DNA of 64,000 nt from Aestuariibius insulae (lineage in GTDB: Bacteria > Pseudomonadota > Alphaproteobacteria > Rhodobacterales > Rhodobacteraceae): the NCBI RefSeq assembly GCF_040783535.2, contig NZ_JBFONW020000003.1, positions 425,623 through 489,622 on the forward strand, in the 5' to 3' direction. Under the pieces are notes generated by a model, which saw nothing but the letters and a program-made list of their open reading frames with translations, was not told where the DNA came from and did no database searches. Positions 43,054-50,695 of this stretch are shown piece after piece; within the stretch, counting starts at the first letter, position 1; every line of letters starts with the position of its first letter. Position numbers and translations under genes: made by a program.

Positions 43054-43365
43054 TTAAGATGCTTGGAGCTGCGCTTCGTCGTCACCAAGGACGGCTGACA
43101 AATACAGAACTGCAGCGCGTTTTTGATGAGCATCAAGCTTTGATAAATACTCTTGAAGTTGCTCCTCGAGAGGATCCATCGAGTCCCCAGGAGCCCGATA
43201 ACCGAAAAACTGACGGATCATATCCGCTTCATCAGCCGAAAGCTTCCGGTCCCCACTGAAGAGCAGGGATATCTTGTTGTCGGTGAAGCCAGGAACCGCA
43301 TCGCGCAATCGCGACCGCGGCATGTTGTGCTTTTTCAGCTGCTGATCAATCCATTCCAACTTCAT
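43054..43365 (-). CDS. Short CI-like phage repressor without peptidase domain
   Basis: The 103-residue protein has an N-terminal XRE-type helix-turn-helix (IDQQLKKHNMPRSRLRDAVPGFTDNKISLLFSGDRKLSADEADMIRQFFGY). A C-terminal helical segment (MDPLEEQLQEYLSKLDAHQKRAAVLYLSAVLG) probably forms the dimer. It lacks the S24 self-cleavage domain of lambda CI, so direct RecA-driven self-cleavage is unlikely. It is divergent from the Cro-like gene, with three operator copies between them. Confidence 0.8.
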   Translation of the reverse strand: MKLEWIDQQLKKHNMPRSRLRDAVPGFTDNKISLLFSGDRKLSADEADMIRQFFGYRAPGDSMDPLEEQLQEYLSKLDAHQKRAAVLYLSAVLGDDEAQLQAS

Positions 43366-43375
43366 GCCTCATAGT

Positions 43376-43390
43376 CTTCGATTATCGAAA
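43376..43390. promoter_or_regulatory. Phage operator copy OR-a
   Basis: CTTCGATTATCGAAA is a near-copy of the operator, with one arm mismatch. It lies just upstream of the repressor start codon. Confidence 0.65.
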
Positions 43391-43399
43391 GTCGTAAAA

Positions 43400-43414
43400 T
43401 CACGAATATCGAAA
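43400..43414. promoter_or_regulatory. Phage operator copy OR-b (weak)
   Basis: TCACGAATATCGAAA keeps the right arm of the operator and differs at two positions in the left arm. Confidence 0.55.
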
Positions 43415-43430
43415 CAATCCACTTGCGCAT

Positions 43431-43453
43431 ATACTTTCGATAATCGAAAGTAT
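43431..43453. promoter_or_regulatory. Phage operator copy OR-c, perfect 23-base palindrome
   Basis: The core TTTCGATAATCGAAA (43435-43449) is extended by ATAC and GTAT to a perfect 23-base palindrome. It ends only 5 bases before the cro start codon, so binding here should block cro transcription or translation. Confidence 0.8.
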
Positions 43454-43458
43454 GCATC

Positions 43459-43698
43459 ATGACACAGGATTCCAAGAGCAGCGTCGCGCATCGAGTGATC
43501 GAGAAGTGTGGCGGAGTAGATGAAACCGCACGCTTGATCGGTAAGACCCCCAACTGGGTCTACCGATGGACATATCCTCGGTCTCGCGGAGGAACCGATG
43601 GACGCGTACCACAATCCGCTCAGGAAGCCCTCTTGCGAGCGGCGAGAGCTGGGACAGTGTCGATTACCCCTGACGATTTTTTTGAAGACGCATCATGA
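43459..43698 (+). CDS. cro: Cro-like phage antirepressor/regulator
   Basis: The 79-residue protein has a YdaS/Cro-type helix-turn-helix: AHRVIEKCGGVDETARLIGKTPNWVYRWTYPRSRGGTDGRVPQSAQEALLRAA. It is transcribed rightward and divergent from the repressor. No ribosome site is visible between the operator palindrome and the ATG, so the mRNA may be leaderless. Its stop overlaps the next gene (ATGA), opening the rightward early operon. Confidence 0.8.
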   Translation: MTQDSKSSVAHRVIEKCGGVDETARLIGKTPNWVYRWTYPRSRGGTDGRVPQSAQEALLRAARAGTVSITPDDFFEDAS

Positions 43699-43958
43699 GA
43701 AGTGTTTTTCAATCCGTCGTTTCGAATGGAAGGCCGCGCGCCGCTAAGAGCGACAAGCCTTCCAGCCGCCGCCCGTCGCGTTGTTCTCACTCGCTCCGGC
43801 GCGGGCGGCGGCTTCAACAAAGAAGAGCGGGTCGCACGACCTTCGAGATCGCGTCCGATTGGGGAGTCGAGAACTCAACAGTCCGCTCAGACTGTCGGAG
43901 ATTGGGGCTCACGGTTTCGACCGACGGACGCCTGACATTGCTCTTGGCGGCGCAATGA
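43695..43958 (+). CDS. Small basic phage protein with C-terminal helix-turn-helix-like segment
   Basis: The 87-residue protein overlaps cro (ATGA) and the next gene (ATGA). The first 45 residues are strongly basic (RAAKSDKPSSRRPSRCSHSLRRGRRLQQRR); the rest resembles a helix-turn-helix (TFEIASDWGVENSTVRSDCRRLGL). Two other frames are open here, but this one is joined to both neighbours by exact overlaps. It could be a replication or antitermination accessory. No family is recognised. Confidence 0.55.
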   Translation: MRSVFQSVVSNGRPRAAKSDKPSSRRPSRCSHSLRRGRRLQQRRAGRTTFEIASDWGVENSTVRSDCRRLGLTVSTDGRLTLLLAAQ

Positions 43959-44164
43959 CGAGGTGCGTGTTCCCCCTCGACTGTCTTGCAGTTGTGATAG
44001 CCCCCGATCCCAAGTTTGCGACGATCCTTCGGTACCGGATTCGCTTCGATGCGCCGGGCCATCACGCCTTCGTCGATGGTTTCATCAAACCGTCGATGGC
44101 CGATGAACTGGACGCGCTCGCCGCCTTTATTCGAGCGCAGGAGGGTTTCTATGAGCCGCGCTAG
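43955..44164 (+). CDS. Small hypothetical phage protein
   Basis: The 69-residue protein starts in an ATGA overlap with the preceding gene. It has the sequence FATILRYRIRFDAPGHHAFVDGFIKPS and ends in an acidic helix. No family is recognised. It lies in the rightward early operon between cro and the primase. Confidence 0.55.
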   Translation: MTRCVFPLDCLAVVIAPDPKFATILRYRIRFDAPGHHAFVDGFIKPSMADELDALAAFIRAQEGFYEPR

Positions 44165-44390
44165 ACCTTTCGAATGGACCGATCAGCGGCTTCTGCAGCT
44201 CCTGCATCTCAAGGACGTGGAGGGTCTGACCTTCGGACAGATTGCCGTTCGTTTCTCCGCGTCGCGCAGCAGTGTCATCGGTGCCTATCACCGGGTCGAT
44301 AAGGTGATGCGCGACGTGCCGTCTGACCGTCATGATGGCTCGATGCCGCCGCGATGGTGGGCCGAACGACGGTGCCCGAGGCATGTCTAG
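44151..44390 (+). CDS. Small phage protein with sigma-type helix-turn-helix
   Basis: The 79-residue protein starts at ATG 44151 behind GGAGGG. Residues 8-50 resemble a GcrA or sigma region 4 fold (EWTDQRLLQLLHLKDVEGLTFGQIAVRFSASRSSVIGAYHRVDKVM). It probably binds DNA. It overlaps both neighbours by a few bases. Confidence 0.6.
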   Translation: MSRARPFEWTDQRLLQLLHLKDVEGLTFGQIAVRFSASRSSVIGAYHRVDKVMRDVPSDRHDGSMPPRWWAERRCPRHV

Positions 44391-44721
44391 CCGGTCTCCA
44401 ACAAAGGAAGAGCGGGCGCTCCTTCATCTGGGCGCGGCGCTGTGTTGTAGGCGACTGGATCCGGCAGAGGAGGATATCCTCGTCTCCGAGATGAACCGGC
44501 TGCAGCTGCTGATCAATCAGCGCGAAGTCTCCCTGCCGTCGCATGACAAACATCCTTTAGGTGACACCACCGTCCAACTCCTCTCGATCGCGCAAGGTCT
44601 TGTGGCCTGCCGCCGGGGCGGTGCGGAGTACAGCAAATGCATGGCTCACCTGAAGATGCTGGTGCAGCTCACCCTCATTCGAATGGCGGAGACGTATCTT
44701 GGCCGGAAGCTCGATCAATGA
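44383..44721 (+). CDS. Hypothetical phage early protein
   Basis: The 112-residue protein starts at ATG 44383, overlapping the previous gene by 8 bases, and its stop overlaps the primase start (ATGA). The sequence is mostly helical, with EEDILVSEMNRLQLLINQREV and MAHLKMLVQLTLIRMAETYLG. No family is recognised. Its position suggests a replication accessory protein. Confidence 0.6.
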   Translation: MSSRSPTKEERALLHLGAALCCRRLDPAEEDILVSEMNRLQLLINQREVSLPSHDKHPLGDTTVQLLSIAQGLVACRRGGAEYSKCMAHLKMLVQLTLIRMAETYLGRKLDQ

Positions 44722-45830
44722 GCCGCCAGGTTGATGCCCGCCTCGAGCAGGCGAAGGACCTATCAATCCGCGAGATTGCGGATCGTCTTAAGATCGACGG
44801 ATTGCAGCGCCGCGGTGACGAGCTCGTCGCCCCTTGTCCTACCTGCGGAGGGCGCGAGGACAAGCTCCAGATTAACACGGCCGATAACGTCTTTCTCTGT
44901 CGCGCCTTCGGTGGGGGCGATGGGATCCGCCTGGTCGAACACGTCCTCAATTGCGACTTCAAATCGGCTCTCGACTGGCTGGTCGGGGAACGGGCGGTTG
45001 AGATGTCCGATGAGGAGATCGAGCGTCGCCGGCAGAAACGCGAGAAGGCAGATCAAAGGCGCGCTGAGATCGCAGCGCGGAAACGCGCGGAGTCGATCTC
45101 GATGGCGCGGGCGCTTTGGGCGGATGCGCGCATCTTTTCCGGGAGCACGGCCGAGAAATACTTGGCCCTGCGTGGGATCAAATTCGACACGTCCCCAACC
45201 GGGCTGCGCTTCCACCCGGCGCTTCGCTACATGCACATGATCGACGGGGCCTGGACAGAACTCCATCGGGGACCGGCTATGCTGGCAGGCATTGTGGCCC
45301 CGTCTGGACAGCTGATCGGGGTGCATCGCACTTGGATCGATCTGTCCTCTCCGGGGTCGAAGTGGAAGGCGATCATCGCCCACAACGGCGAGCGCCTCGA
45401 TGCCAAGAAGGTGCTGGGCTCGAAGAAAGGCGGCGCAATTCGCCTAACGCCGATGGCGAAGTCGCCGGTTCTCATTATGGGCGAGGGGATCGAAACGACG
45501 CTCTCGGCTCAGGTCGTGCAGCCGGTCCCAAATGCGGAATACTGGTGCGGCATCGATCTCGGCAACATGGCCGGCCGGATGCGCAAGATCAAAGGCAAAC
45601 GCTATTCCGGGCGGCCCGATCTGGACGATGAGGACGCCTTTTTGCCGCCGCCCTGGGTCAAGCGATTGATCTACCTGATGGATGGCGATTCCGAGCCGAA
45701 GATGACCCGCGCCAAGCTGGAATGCGGGCTCCGCCGGGCCATGGCACATCGATCCGATCTGCGCGGCCAGATCGTCTGGGCCGGTGAGGGGGTGGATTTC
45801 AACGATCTGCTGAAGCACGACGATGACTGA
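44718..45830 (+). CDS. Phage DNA primase, zinc ribbon plus Toprim domain
   Basis: The 370-residue protein starts in an ATGA overlap. The N-terminal zinc ribbon has APCPTCGGREDKLQI (Cys40, Cys43) and NVFLCRAFGGGDGIRLVEHV. A charged helix follows (EEIERRRQKREKADQRRAEIAARKRAES). The Toprim-like domain has AGIVAPSGQLIGVHRTWID, SPVLIMGEGIETTLSAQVV with the catalytic glutamate, and VKRLIYLMDGDSEPKM with acidic residues. It synthesises primers for phage replication and overlaps the helicase gene by 8 bases. Confidence 0.88.
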   Translation: MSRQVDARLEQAKDLSIREIADRLKIDGLQRRGDELVAPCPTCGGREDKLQINTADNVFLCRAFGGGDGIRLVEHVLNCDFKSALDWLVGERAVEMSDEEIERRRQKREKADQRRAEIAARKRAESISMARALWADARIFSGSTAEKYLALRGIKFDTSPTGLRFHPALRYMHMIDGAWTELHRGPAMLAGIVAPSGQLIGVHRTWIDLSSPGSKWKAIIAHNGERLDAKKVLGSKKGGAIRLTPMAKSPVLIMGEGIETTLSAQVVQPVPNAEYWCGIDLGNMAGRMRKIKGKRYSGRPDLDDEDAFLPPPWVKRLIYLMDGDSEPKMTRAKLECGLRRAMAHRSDLRGQIVWAGEGVDFNDLLKHDDD

Positions 45831-47709
45831 CAAGAAGAACAGAGTCAGAGCGGCGTTTGATAATGCCGAGGACGTGCCGCCAGACGAACAAGTCTCTTCC
45901 GAACCCGACGCGGCGCCTCGAGACGATGGCTATGGCGACGGTTCCCCGCCCCCCGATTGGCAGGGGCCGCCGGAGGACATCCCGGCCCTAGAAGTCGAGG
46001 GCGCCAAGCTGCCGCTCAACGATACCGGCAACGGCCATCGCTTCGCGCTCTATTGCGGACAGGATGCGATGTATGTTCCGCGCGTGGGCTGGCATGTTTG
46101 GGACGGCAAGCGATGGCGGATCGATCCGGACGGGATTGCTGTGCGCGGCCGCGCGCAGACGATCCATGAATGGATCGAGAAAGAGATCCCGCATCTGCAG
46201 CTGAACGCGGCCGAGCGGCGCCGGGTCGATCGCCTCGAGGCGATCCGCGGTGAGCTCCGGGATGTCGGCACGGCCTATCCTGACCTCTCGGAAGATGAGC
46301 GGGCCGAGAAGCGCCAGTCGCTTTTGGCCGAGAAAGACAAGCTCAATGGCGAGCTATGGGGACGCGGATCATCCCGGGCCAGGCACAAGGCCTTCGCACG
46401 ATCAACCGGCAATAGCGGAGCGATCAAGAACTTGTTGCTGGAGGCGACCACGACCCTCTACCGGGATGTGGAGGATCTCGACGCCGATGCGTTAACCGTC
46501 AACACCGAAAGCGGTATTCTGCGCTTTTCGGTGTTTGATATGCGCGAAGATGGCGGCGGCAAACAGGCCGAGGTCGGTCTGATGCCACATGAGCGGATCG
46601 TCTCGATCCAGGGGCGTAATCGGCCGCAATACATCACCAAGCTGATGCCGGTGGAGTACGATCCGGACGCGAGCTGCCCGAAGTTCGACCACTTCCTTGC
46701 GACGGTCCAGCCGGATCCCGCGATGCGGGCCTTCCTGCAGCGATGGTTTGGTCTCTCGCTGACCGCATTGCCGGTCCAGAAGTTCCTCTATTGCTACGGG
46801 ATGGGCGCGAACGGCAAATCGCTCTTGGCAGGCCTCATACGCCGCATGCTGGGCGACTATGCCACGATGGTGAAGATCGAAAGCCTGACCGGCAAGAACC
46901 GCAAGTCAGGCTCGGACGCGACGCCCGATCTGATGCGCCTGATCGGCGCCCGCGCCGCGATCACCAACGAGCCTGAAGAGGGCGAGCGGCTGCAGGAACA
47001 GAAGATCAAGGAGATGACCGGCGGCGATGAGATGCTGGTGCGCAACCTGCATTCGGATTTCGTGGAGTTCACGCCGTATTTCAAACTGACCTTTACGGGG
47101 AACCATAAGCTCGAGATCCGGGGCACGGACGACGGGATCTGGCGGCGGCCGCTGCTTTGCCCGTTTGAGGTCCAGATCCCCGAACGCCTGCGCAACGAGA
47201 AGCTCGGCGATGAGCTCTTCGAGGAGGAGCGCTCAGGCATCCTGAACTGGATGATCGCGGGGCTCCTCGACTATCTGGAAGGCGGTCTGCAGGAGCCGCC
47301 GCAGGTGCTGCAGGCGACCGAAGAGTACCGCAAGGACAGCGATCCGATCGGGGACTTCCTCGCCACGGCCTGCGAGATCGATGGCGGATCGGACTTCCTG
47401 CCCTCCCGCGAGCTGGTCGATGCCTGCTATCTCTATCTGCTCGAGAACACCTCGCACACCTGGCAGCCCGGCAACCTGCAGCGCAAGCTGAAGGAACGGA
47501 ACGGGAAGTATCGCCATCCCCGAACGGGGAAGACCTATATGCGCCACAAGCGCAACGGCATCTGGGGCTATACCGGCCTTCGCCTGACGGAGGATATCCG
47601 CGCTCGGCTGGCCGATGCCCCCCGAGATGCCAAGGGCCTTCCCATGGTCCGCAAGGACAGCTCTGGCAGCGCCAGCGGCTATGCGCCGCCGGACGACGAC
47701 TTCACGTGA
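45823..47709 (+). CDS. Phage D5/P4-type replicative helicase
   Basis: The 628-residue protein has an N-terminal D5 region (FALYCGQDAMYVPRVGWHVWDGKRW) and a superfamily 3 helicase domain: Walker A CYGMGANGKSLLAGLIRRML near residue 325, VKIESLTGKNRKSGSDATPDLMRL, Walker B-type ARAAITNEPEEGERL and FKLTFTGNHKLEIRGTDDGIWRRPLLCPF. The C-terminal part is a P4-type DNA-binding region. It unwinds phage DNA together with the adjacent primase. The following 480 bases carry strong inverted repeats. Confidence 0.92.
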   Translation: MTDKKNRVRAAFDNAEDVPPDEQVSSEPDAAPRDDGYGDGSPPPDWQGPPEDIPALEVEGAKLPLNDTGNGHRFALYCGQDAMYVPRVGWHVWDGKRWRIDPDGIAVRGRAQTIHEWIEKEIPHLQLNAAERRRVDRLEAIRGELRDVGTAYPDLSEDERAEKRQSLLAEKDKLNGELWGRGSSRARHKAFARSTGNSGAIKNLLLEATTTLYRDVEDLDADALTVNTESGILRFSVFDMREDGGGKQAEVGLMPHERIVSIQGRNRPQYITKLMPVEYDPDASCPKFDHFLATVQPDPAMRAFLQRWFGLSLTALPVQKFLYCYGMGANGKSLLAGLIRRMLGDYATMVKIESLTGKNRKSGSDATPDLMRLIGARAAITNEPEEGERLQEQKIKEMTGGDEMLVRNLHSDFVEFTPYFKLTFTGNHKLEIRGTDDGIWRRPLLCPFEVQIPERLRNEKLGDELFEEERSGILNWMIAGLLDYLEGGLQEPPQVLQATEEYRKDSDPIGDFLATACEIDGGSDFLPSRELVDACYLYLLENTSHTWQPGNLQRKLKERNGKYRHPRTGKTYMRHKRNGIWGYTGLRLTEDIRARLADAPRDAKGLPMVRKDSSGSASGYAPPDDDFT

Positions 47710-48189
47710 TGTCCTGGGCGGCCTCCTCCCCTCGAAGCGCCGCCCGCACCCCGCACCCCTTTACCCAAGACCCTCGAAAATCGGGGCAGAACCCGAAAAG
47801 CTGCCCCGATCCGGGGCGCTTTTGGCGAAGACGTGTACCGCAGGAAACCACGCTCCGACAAAGGCTTACCGGCCATTCGGGGCGCGCGGGGCGCATAGGG
47901 CAGAAATTTGAGCATTGCACGTGTGCGCGAGGGATCAGGGGTCTGGGGTGGCCTCAAATAAAAAGCTCTCACGCGTGTAAGGTGGAAACTCCTGCCCTAT
48001 GCGCCCCGCGTGCCCCACCACGCCTTTTTTGCGCGTTGTTTCAGCGGGTTATGCGATTGGCGTTTTGGCATACGTTCTGCCCCATTCCGTCTCTTTCTGC
48101 CCTAGTGGCCCCGCTGCTTACAGACCTTCATCAACATCTTCCTCCTTCTTCGTTCGAAGGAACAAAATATAGAATTCAGAGGTGAGCTA
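47710..48189. other. 480-base non-coding region with strong inverted repeats
   Basis: No credible gene is seen. ATCGGGGCAG (47780-47789) and CTGCCCCGAT (47801-47810) form a perfect 10-pair hairpin. A 25-base arm at 47879-47903 pairs with 47992-48016 with one mismatch over an 88-base spacer. The motif CTGCCC(C/T) recurs at 47801, 47992, 48079 and 48098. The last 60 bases become AT-rich and contain the ribosome site GAGGTGA of the next gene. It may hold an origin, terminator or late promoter. Confidence 0.7.
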
Positions 48190-49020
48190 ATGGGAAAAGA
48201 GGCGGCACTTACAGCGGAAGAGCAGGCGGCGATTGCCGAGTACCTGTCCAAGAACTCTCCAAAGACACCGGCACCGAAAGCAAAGGTCATTCGACATCCG
48301 ATGTCATATCCGGACACGGTTGCAGCGGTTCGTCCAATCCGTCACGCGCCGCAGCCGATCGCTGATCAGCGGCGCGATCAACGCCGCCGGGAAATGTCGG
48401 CGCTCGAGGCACTCGAATGGGCATTCGGGCGAGAGAAAGTCTCGCTGGATCTGCCGGATCCGCGCAGCGCCGAAGAGCGCGGATCCGGCTTCGGGATGGA
48501 ACACGTGCTCCTGGAGCGGGCGCGGCTCGGCCGAGTGCGCATCGATACGTCGATCGGCCGAAGCTCAGCTCACGATGATGCGGAAGTGATTGCGGCCGTC
48601 CTATCAGCGCTACCGCAAGCTGTTGGCGGCAAGCGTATGGCGATTCGAATTGCCGAACTGGCGCGAGCAGGGCGGCGACCGGATTGGATGCCCGATGCAC
48701 AACCGCGTCTCGAACCGTTGGCGCTCAACGGTCGGGGGACGGCGAAGACCGAGGTTTGTGAGATCCTTCGTGTCAAACGGCGGGTTCGAACGGGAGCCCG
48801 AGGGGATCGGTGGTTCAATCGTAAGGTTGAGGTTCGGTGGTGTCCGTGCCGATGGATGCCCGATCTAGCTCAGATCAGTGCAGCCCGAAGCGCCTACGTC
48901 CGCTGGTGGATTGCGCTTGATCGGGTTCGAGCAAATTTGAGTGCGGGCGGAAAACTACGGTCATTGACGATCACAAGCACGATGCCAGCGGCGTCGCCCT
49001 GGACTAAAAAGCAAGGTTAG
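48190..49020 (+). CDS. Hypothetical phage protein, possible late regulator
   Basis: The 276-residue protein starts at ATG 48190 behind GAGGTGA. No family is recognised with certainty. It has a basic N-terminal third, a central REMSALEALEWAFGREKVSLDLP and a long MEHVLLERARLGRVRIDTSIGRS segment. The C-terminal part has paired cysteines (TEVCEILRVKRRV and VRWCPCRWMP) and a tryptophan-rich end. Its place between replication and packaging genes is that of Q-type late regulators. This is positional inference only. Confidence 0.6.
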   Translation: MGKEAALTAEEQAAIAEYLSKNSPKTPAPKAKVIRHPMSYPDTVAAVRPIRHAPQPIADQRRDQRRREMSALEALEWAFGREKVSLDLPDPRSAEERGSGFGMEHVLLERARLGRVRIDTSIGRSSAHDDAEVIAAVLSALPQAVGGKRMAIRIAELARAGRRPDWMPDAQPRLEPLALNGRGTAKTEVCEILRVKRRVRTGARGDRWFNRKVEVRWCPCRWMPDLAQISAARSAYVRWWIALDRVRANLSAGGKLRSLTITSTMPAASPWTKKQG

Positions 49021-49116
49021 ATCGTATAGCAGATAGAGGCTGGAAGTATGCCGTTCTGGCTCTAGATCAGCAATCTATGGTTGTAATTCCATGAAACAAC
49101 TTGCGGAGAATATTAA

Positions 49117-49617
49117 ATGAAGAAGATTTGCACACTTTCAGTCTCTGTTGCGATGTCACTGGCGATTGCGGGACCGATTTCACCAGCACTAGCACAAGAC
49201 GTTTATCGAACGCCCGTTTATCAGTGCTTCTCTGGTGATATCTTTAATCGAAACAATATCCTAGCAGGTTTAGGCGTCGATCTTGCGATAAATTGGGAAG
49301 TGATCTCCGAACTGTTTTCTGTCGGCATAGATAGCGGACCAGGAGAAACGGTTATGGCCGGCGGTCTCTCCGGCGACTATTCAATCTGTTATCCGACATT
49401 TACGGGAGAGGATGATGAGATCGATAAACTAGTTCAGCGGCTCGGGGTCATGGTATGTGCGATAATTAACAATGAATCTGGAGATGACGGTTGGATCCAT
49501 TCAATGACGGGATCGACCAGGAATCTGGTTGCCGAAGGCGAAGTTAGGATGCAAGTCTTTGACCAACCTGCGCAGACTTGCATGTTTGTGACACCACAGG
49601 ATTTGCGCCCCCTGTAG
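49117..49617 (+). CDS. Secreted moron protein
   Basis: The 166-residue protein starts at ATG 49117 behind GGAGAAT. It has a clear signal peptide (MKKICTLSVSVAMSLAIAGPISPALA). The mature part has four cysteines (VYQCFSG, SICYPTF, VMVCAII, TCMFVT), fitting two disulfides. It is AT-richer than the flanking phage genes and is followed by non-coding sequence, the usual picture of a moron expressed from the lysogen. It may act in the periplasm or outside the cell. No family is recognised. Confidence 0.7.
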   Translation: MKKICTLSVSVAMSLAIAGPISPALAQDVYRTPVYQCFSGDIFNRNNILAGLGVDLAINWEVISELFSVGIDSGPGETVMAGGLSGDYSICYPTFTGEDDEIDKLVQRLGVMVCAIINNESGDDGWIHSMTGSTRNLVAEGEVRMQVFDQPAQTCMFVTPQDLRPL

Positions 49618-49851
49618 TGCTACCTTCAGTTGATTGCGGTGGCATCGACTCCTCCGTCTTGTTCGAAGACCAAGAAGCCAGAAGCTACCATTCAGTGGAG
49701 GGCGCCGCCTAGTGCTCCAACAACACTTCCTTGAGACCTAGAAAAGCCATAGCAGCTCCTGAATACTTGACGTGGCACAGAGCTTATGATTGACATCTTG
49801 CCAGCACATGTTTCGCGCCCGGAGGAGAGATCCTTCCGGGCGCGTCTCGTT
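49618..49851. other. Non-coding region before the phage tRNA
   Basis: No gene is seen. A strong hairpin lies at its end: CGCGCCCGGA (49814-49823) pairs with TCCGGGCGCG (49835-49844). This may end transcription of the moron or mark the tRNA 5' region. Confidence 0.5.
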
Positions 49852-49927
49852 TGTGGGGTGGAGCAGCGGTCAGCTCGCCGGTCTCATAAGCCGGAGGTCG
49901 CAGGTTCAAATCCTGCTCCCGCAACCA
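49852..49927 (+). tRNA. Phage-encoded tRNA, anticodon CAT, initiator-like body
   Basis: The 76-base cloverleaf has acceptor arms TGTGGGG and TCCCGCA, D stem GAGC/GCTC, anticodon loop CTCATAA (anticodon CAT), T arm GCAGG-TTCAAAT-CCTGC and encoded CCA. The TGGAGCAG start, A11:U24 pair and CTCATAA loop are those of initiator tRNA-fMet. However the first pair is T1:A72 rather than a mismatch, and the three G:C pairs of the lower anticodon stem are interrupted by a T:G pair. It may act as elongator Met, Ile (CAT modified to lysidine) or an unusual initiator. Confidence 0.88.
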
Positions 49928-50077
49928 GTCATCATCGCCGCCTAGCGTCCAACCCCCCGGGGCCCTTCGGGTCCTTCCTGGCGCTGGACGTATACGGGGG
50001 GGCTTAGCGCTTACGTTTCGCGGCGCTTAACTAAATCGAAAGCCTAAATTTAGCCTAAACGAGGATCGCTGACCCCT
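49928..50077. other. Non-coding region upstream of the terminase genes
   Basis: No gene is seen. CGTCCA (49946-49951) and TGGACG (49985-49990) flank a GC-rich segment, and AGCCTAAA occurs twice near 50040-50060. In lambda the cos site lies just before nu1, so this is the place to look for cos. It was not identified. Confidence 0.4.
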
Positions 50078-50695
50078 ATGGAATTGCTGCGCGCATCAGA
50101 ACTGGCAGATCGTCTTTCGCTGTCGCGCGGCCGGATCAGTCAGCTCGTCTCCGAGGGGAAGTTCGACGGCTGCTATCAGGGCAATGGTCGTAATCGCCGG
50201 TTCGATCTGGCCAAATGCGTCAGCTCCCTCGACCGGACCCTCGATTTCGGCCAGATGCATGGAAACGGGGCCGAGGCGGCCGCGACCCGGCGAGAGGTGC
50301 TGCGCGAGACCGAAAATGCATCCGGCCTCCCGGCGGGCGCGTCGCAACTGCCGGACTCCGACACGGATGCGATGCGGCTGGTCAAGCTCGAGAAGGAAAA
50401 AGAGGGCCTACGCAAGCTAAAGCGCGAGAACCTCGCATATGAGCAGGCCTATGCGCTTCGTTCGGAAGTGGACACACAGGTCCGCCGCATGCTGCAGCAG
50501 GAGATTATGCAGATCGAAACCATGCTGTGCCACGCCGCTCAACGGATCGCCGATGAGCTGGCCGTCGATATGAAGACGGTCCGGAGTATTCTGATGCAAA
50601 CCTGGCGCAAACAGCGCGAAGAGCGGGCGCAGGTCCTCGATGGCGCAGCCGATCAGGCAGAGCTGACCGACGCCGAATGCGAGGCGGATATCTAG
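50078..50695 (+). CDS. Terminase small subunit, Nu1-like
   Basis: The 205-residue protein has an N-terminal winged helix (LLRASELADRLSLSRGRISQLVSEGKFDG, then NRRFDLAKCV) that recognises packaging DNA in Nu1-type small subunits. A long helical region follows (RLVKLEKEKEGLRKLKRENLAYEQAYALRSEV) and a C-terminal part that binds the large subunit. The stop overlaps the terminase large subunit start (TAGTG). Confidence 0.9.
   Translation: MELLRASELADRLSLSRGRISQLVSEGKFDGCYQGNGRNRRFDLAKCVSSLDRTLDFGQMHGNGAEAAATRREVLRETENASGLPAGASQLPDSDTDAMRLVKLEKEKEGLRKLKRENLAYEQAYALRSEVDTQVRRMLQQEIMQIETMLCHAAQRIADELAVDMKTVRSILMQTWRKQREERAQVLDGAADQAELTDAECEADI

Noticed and set aside
42987..43259. Plus-strand frame of 90 codons opposite the repressor
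   Set aside because: It runs antisense to most of the repressor gene, has no ribosome site that stands out and no family pattern.
42457..44721. Classical antiphage defence island among the small phage genes
   Set aside because: The small proteins are regulatory or unrecognised; apart from the Lar-like protein no defence or antidefence domain can be supported.
47706..48185. Plus-strand frame of 159 codons in the inverted-repeat region
   Set aside because: The translation is rich in P, R, S and C without pattern, and it is explained by the GC-rich repeats.
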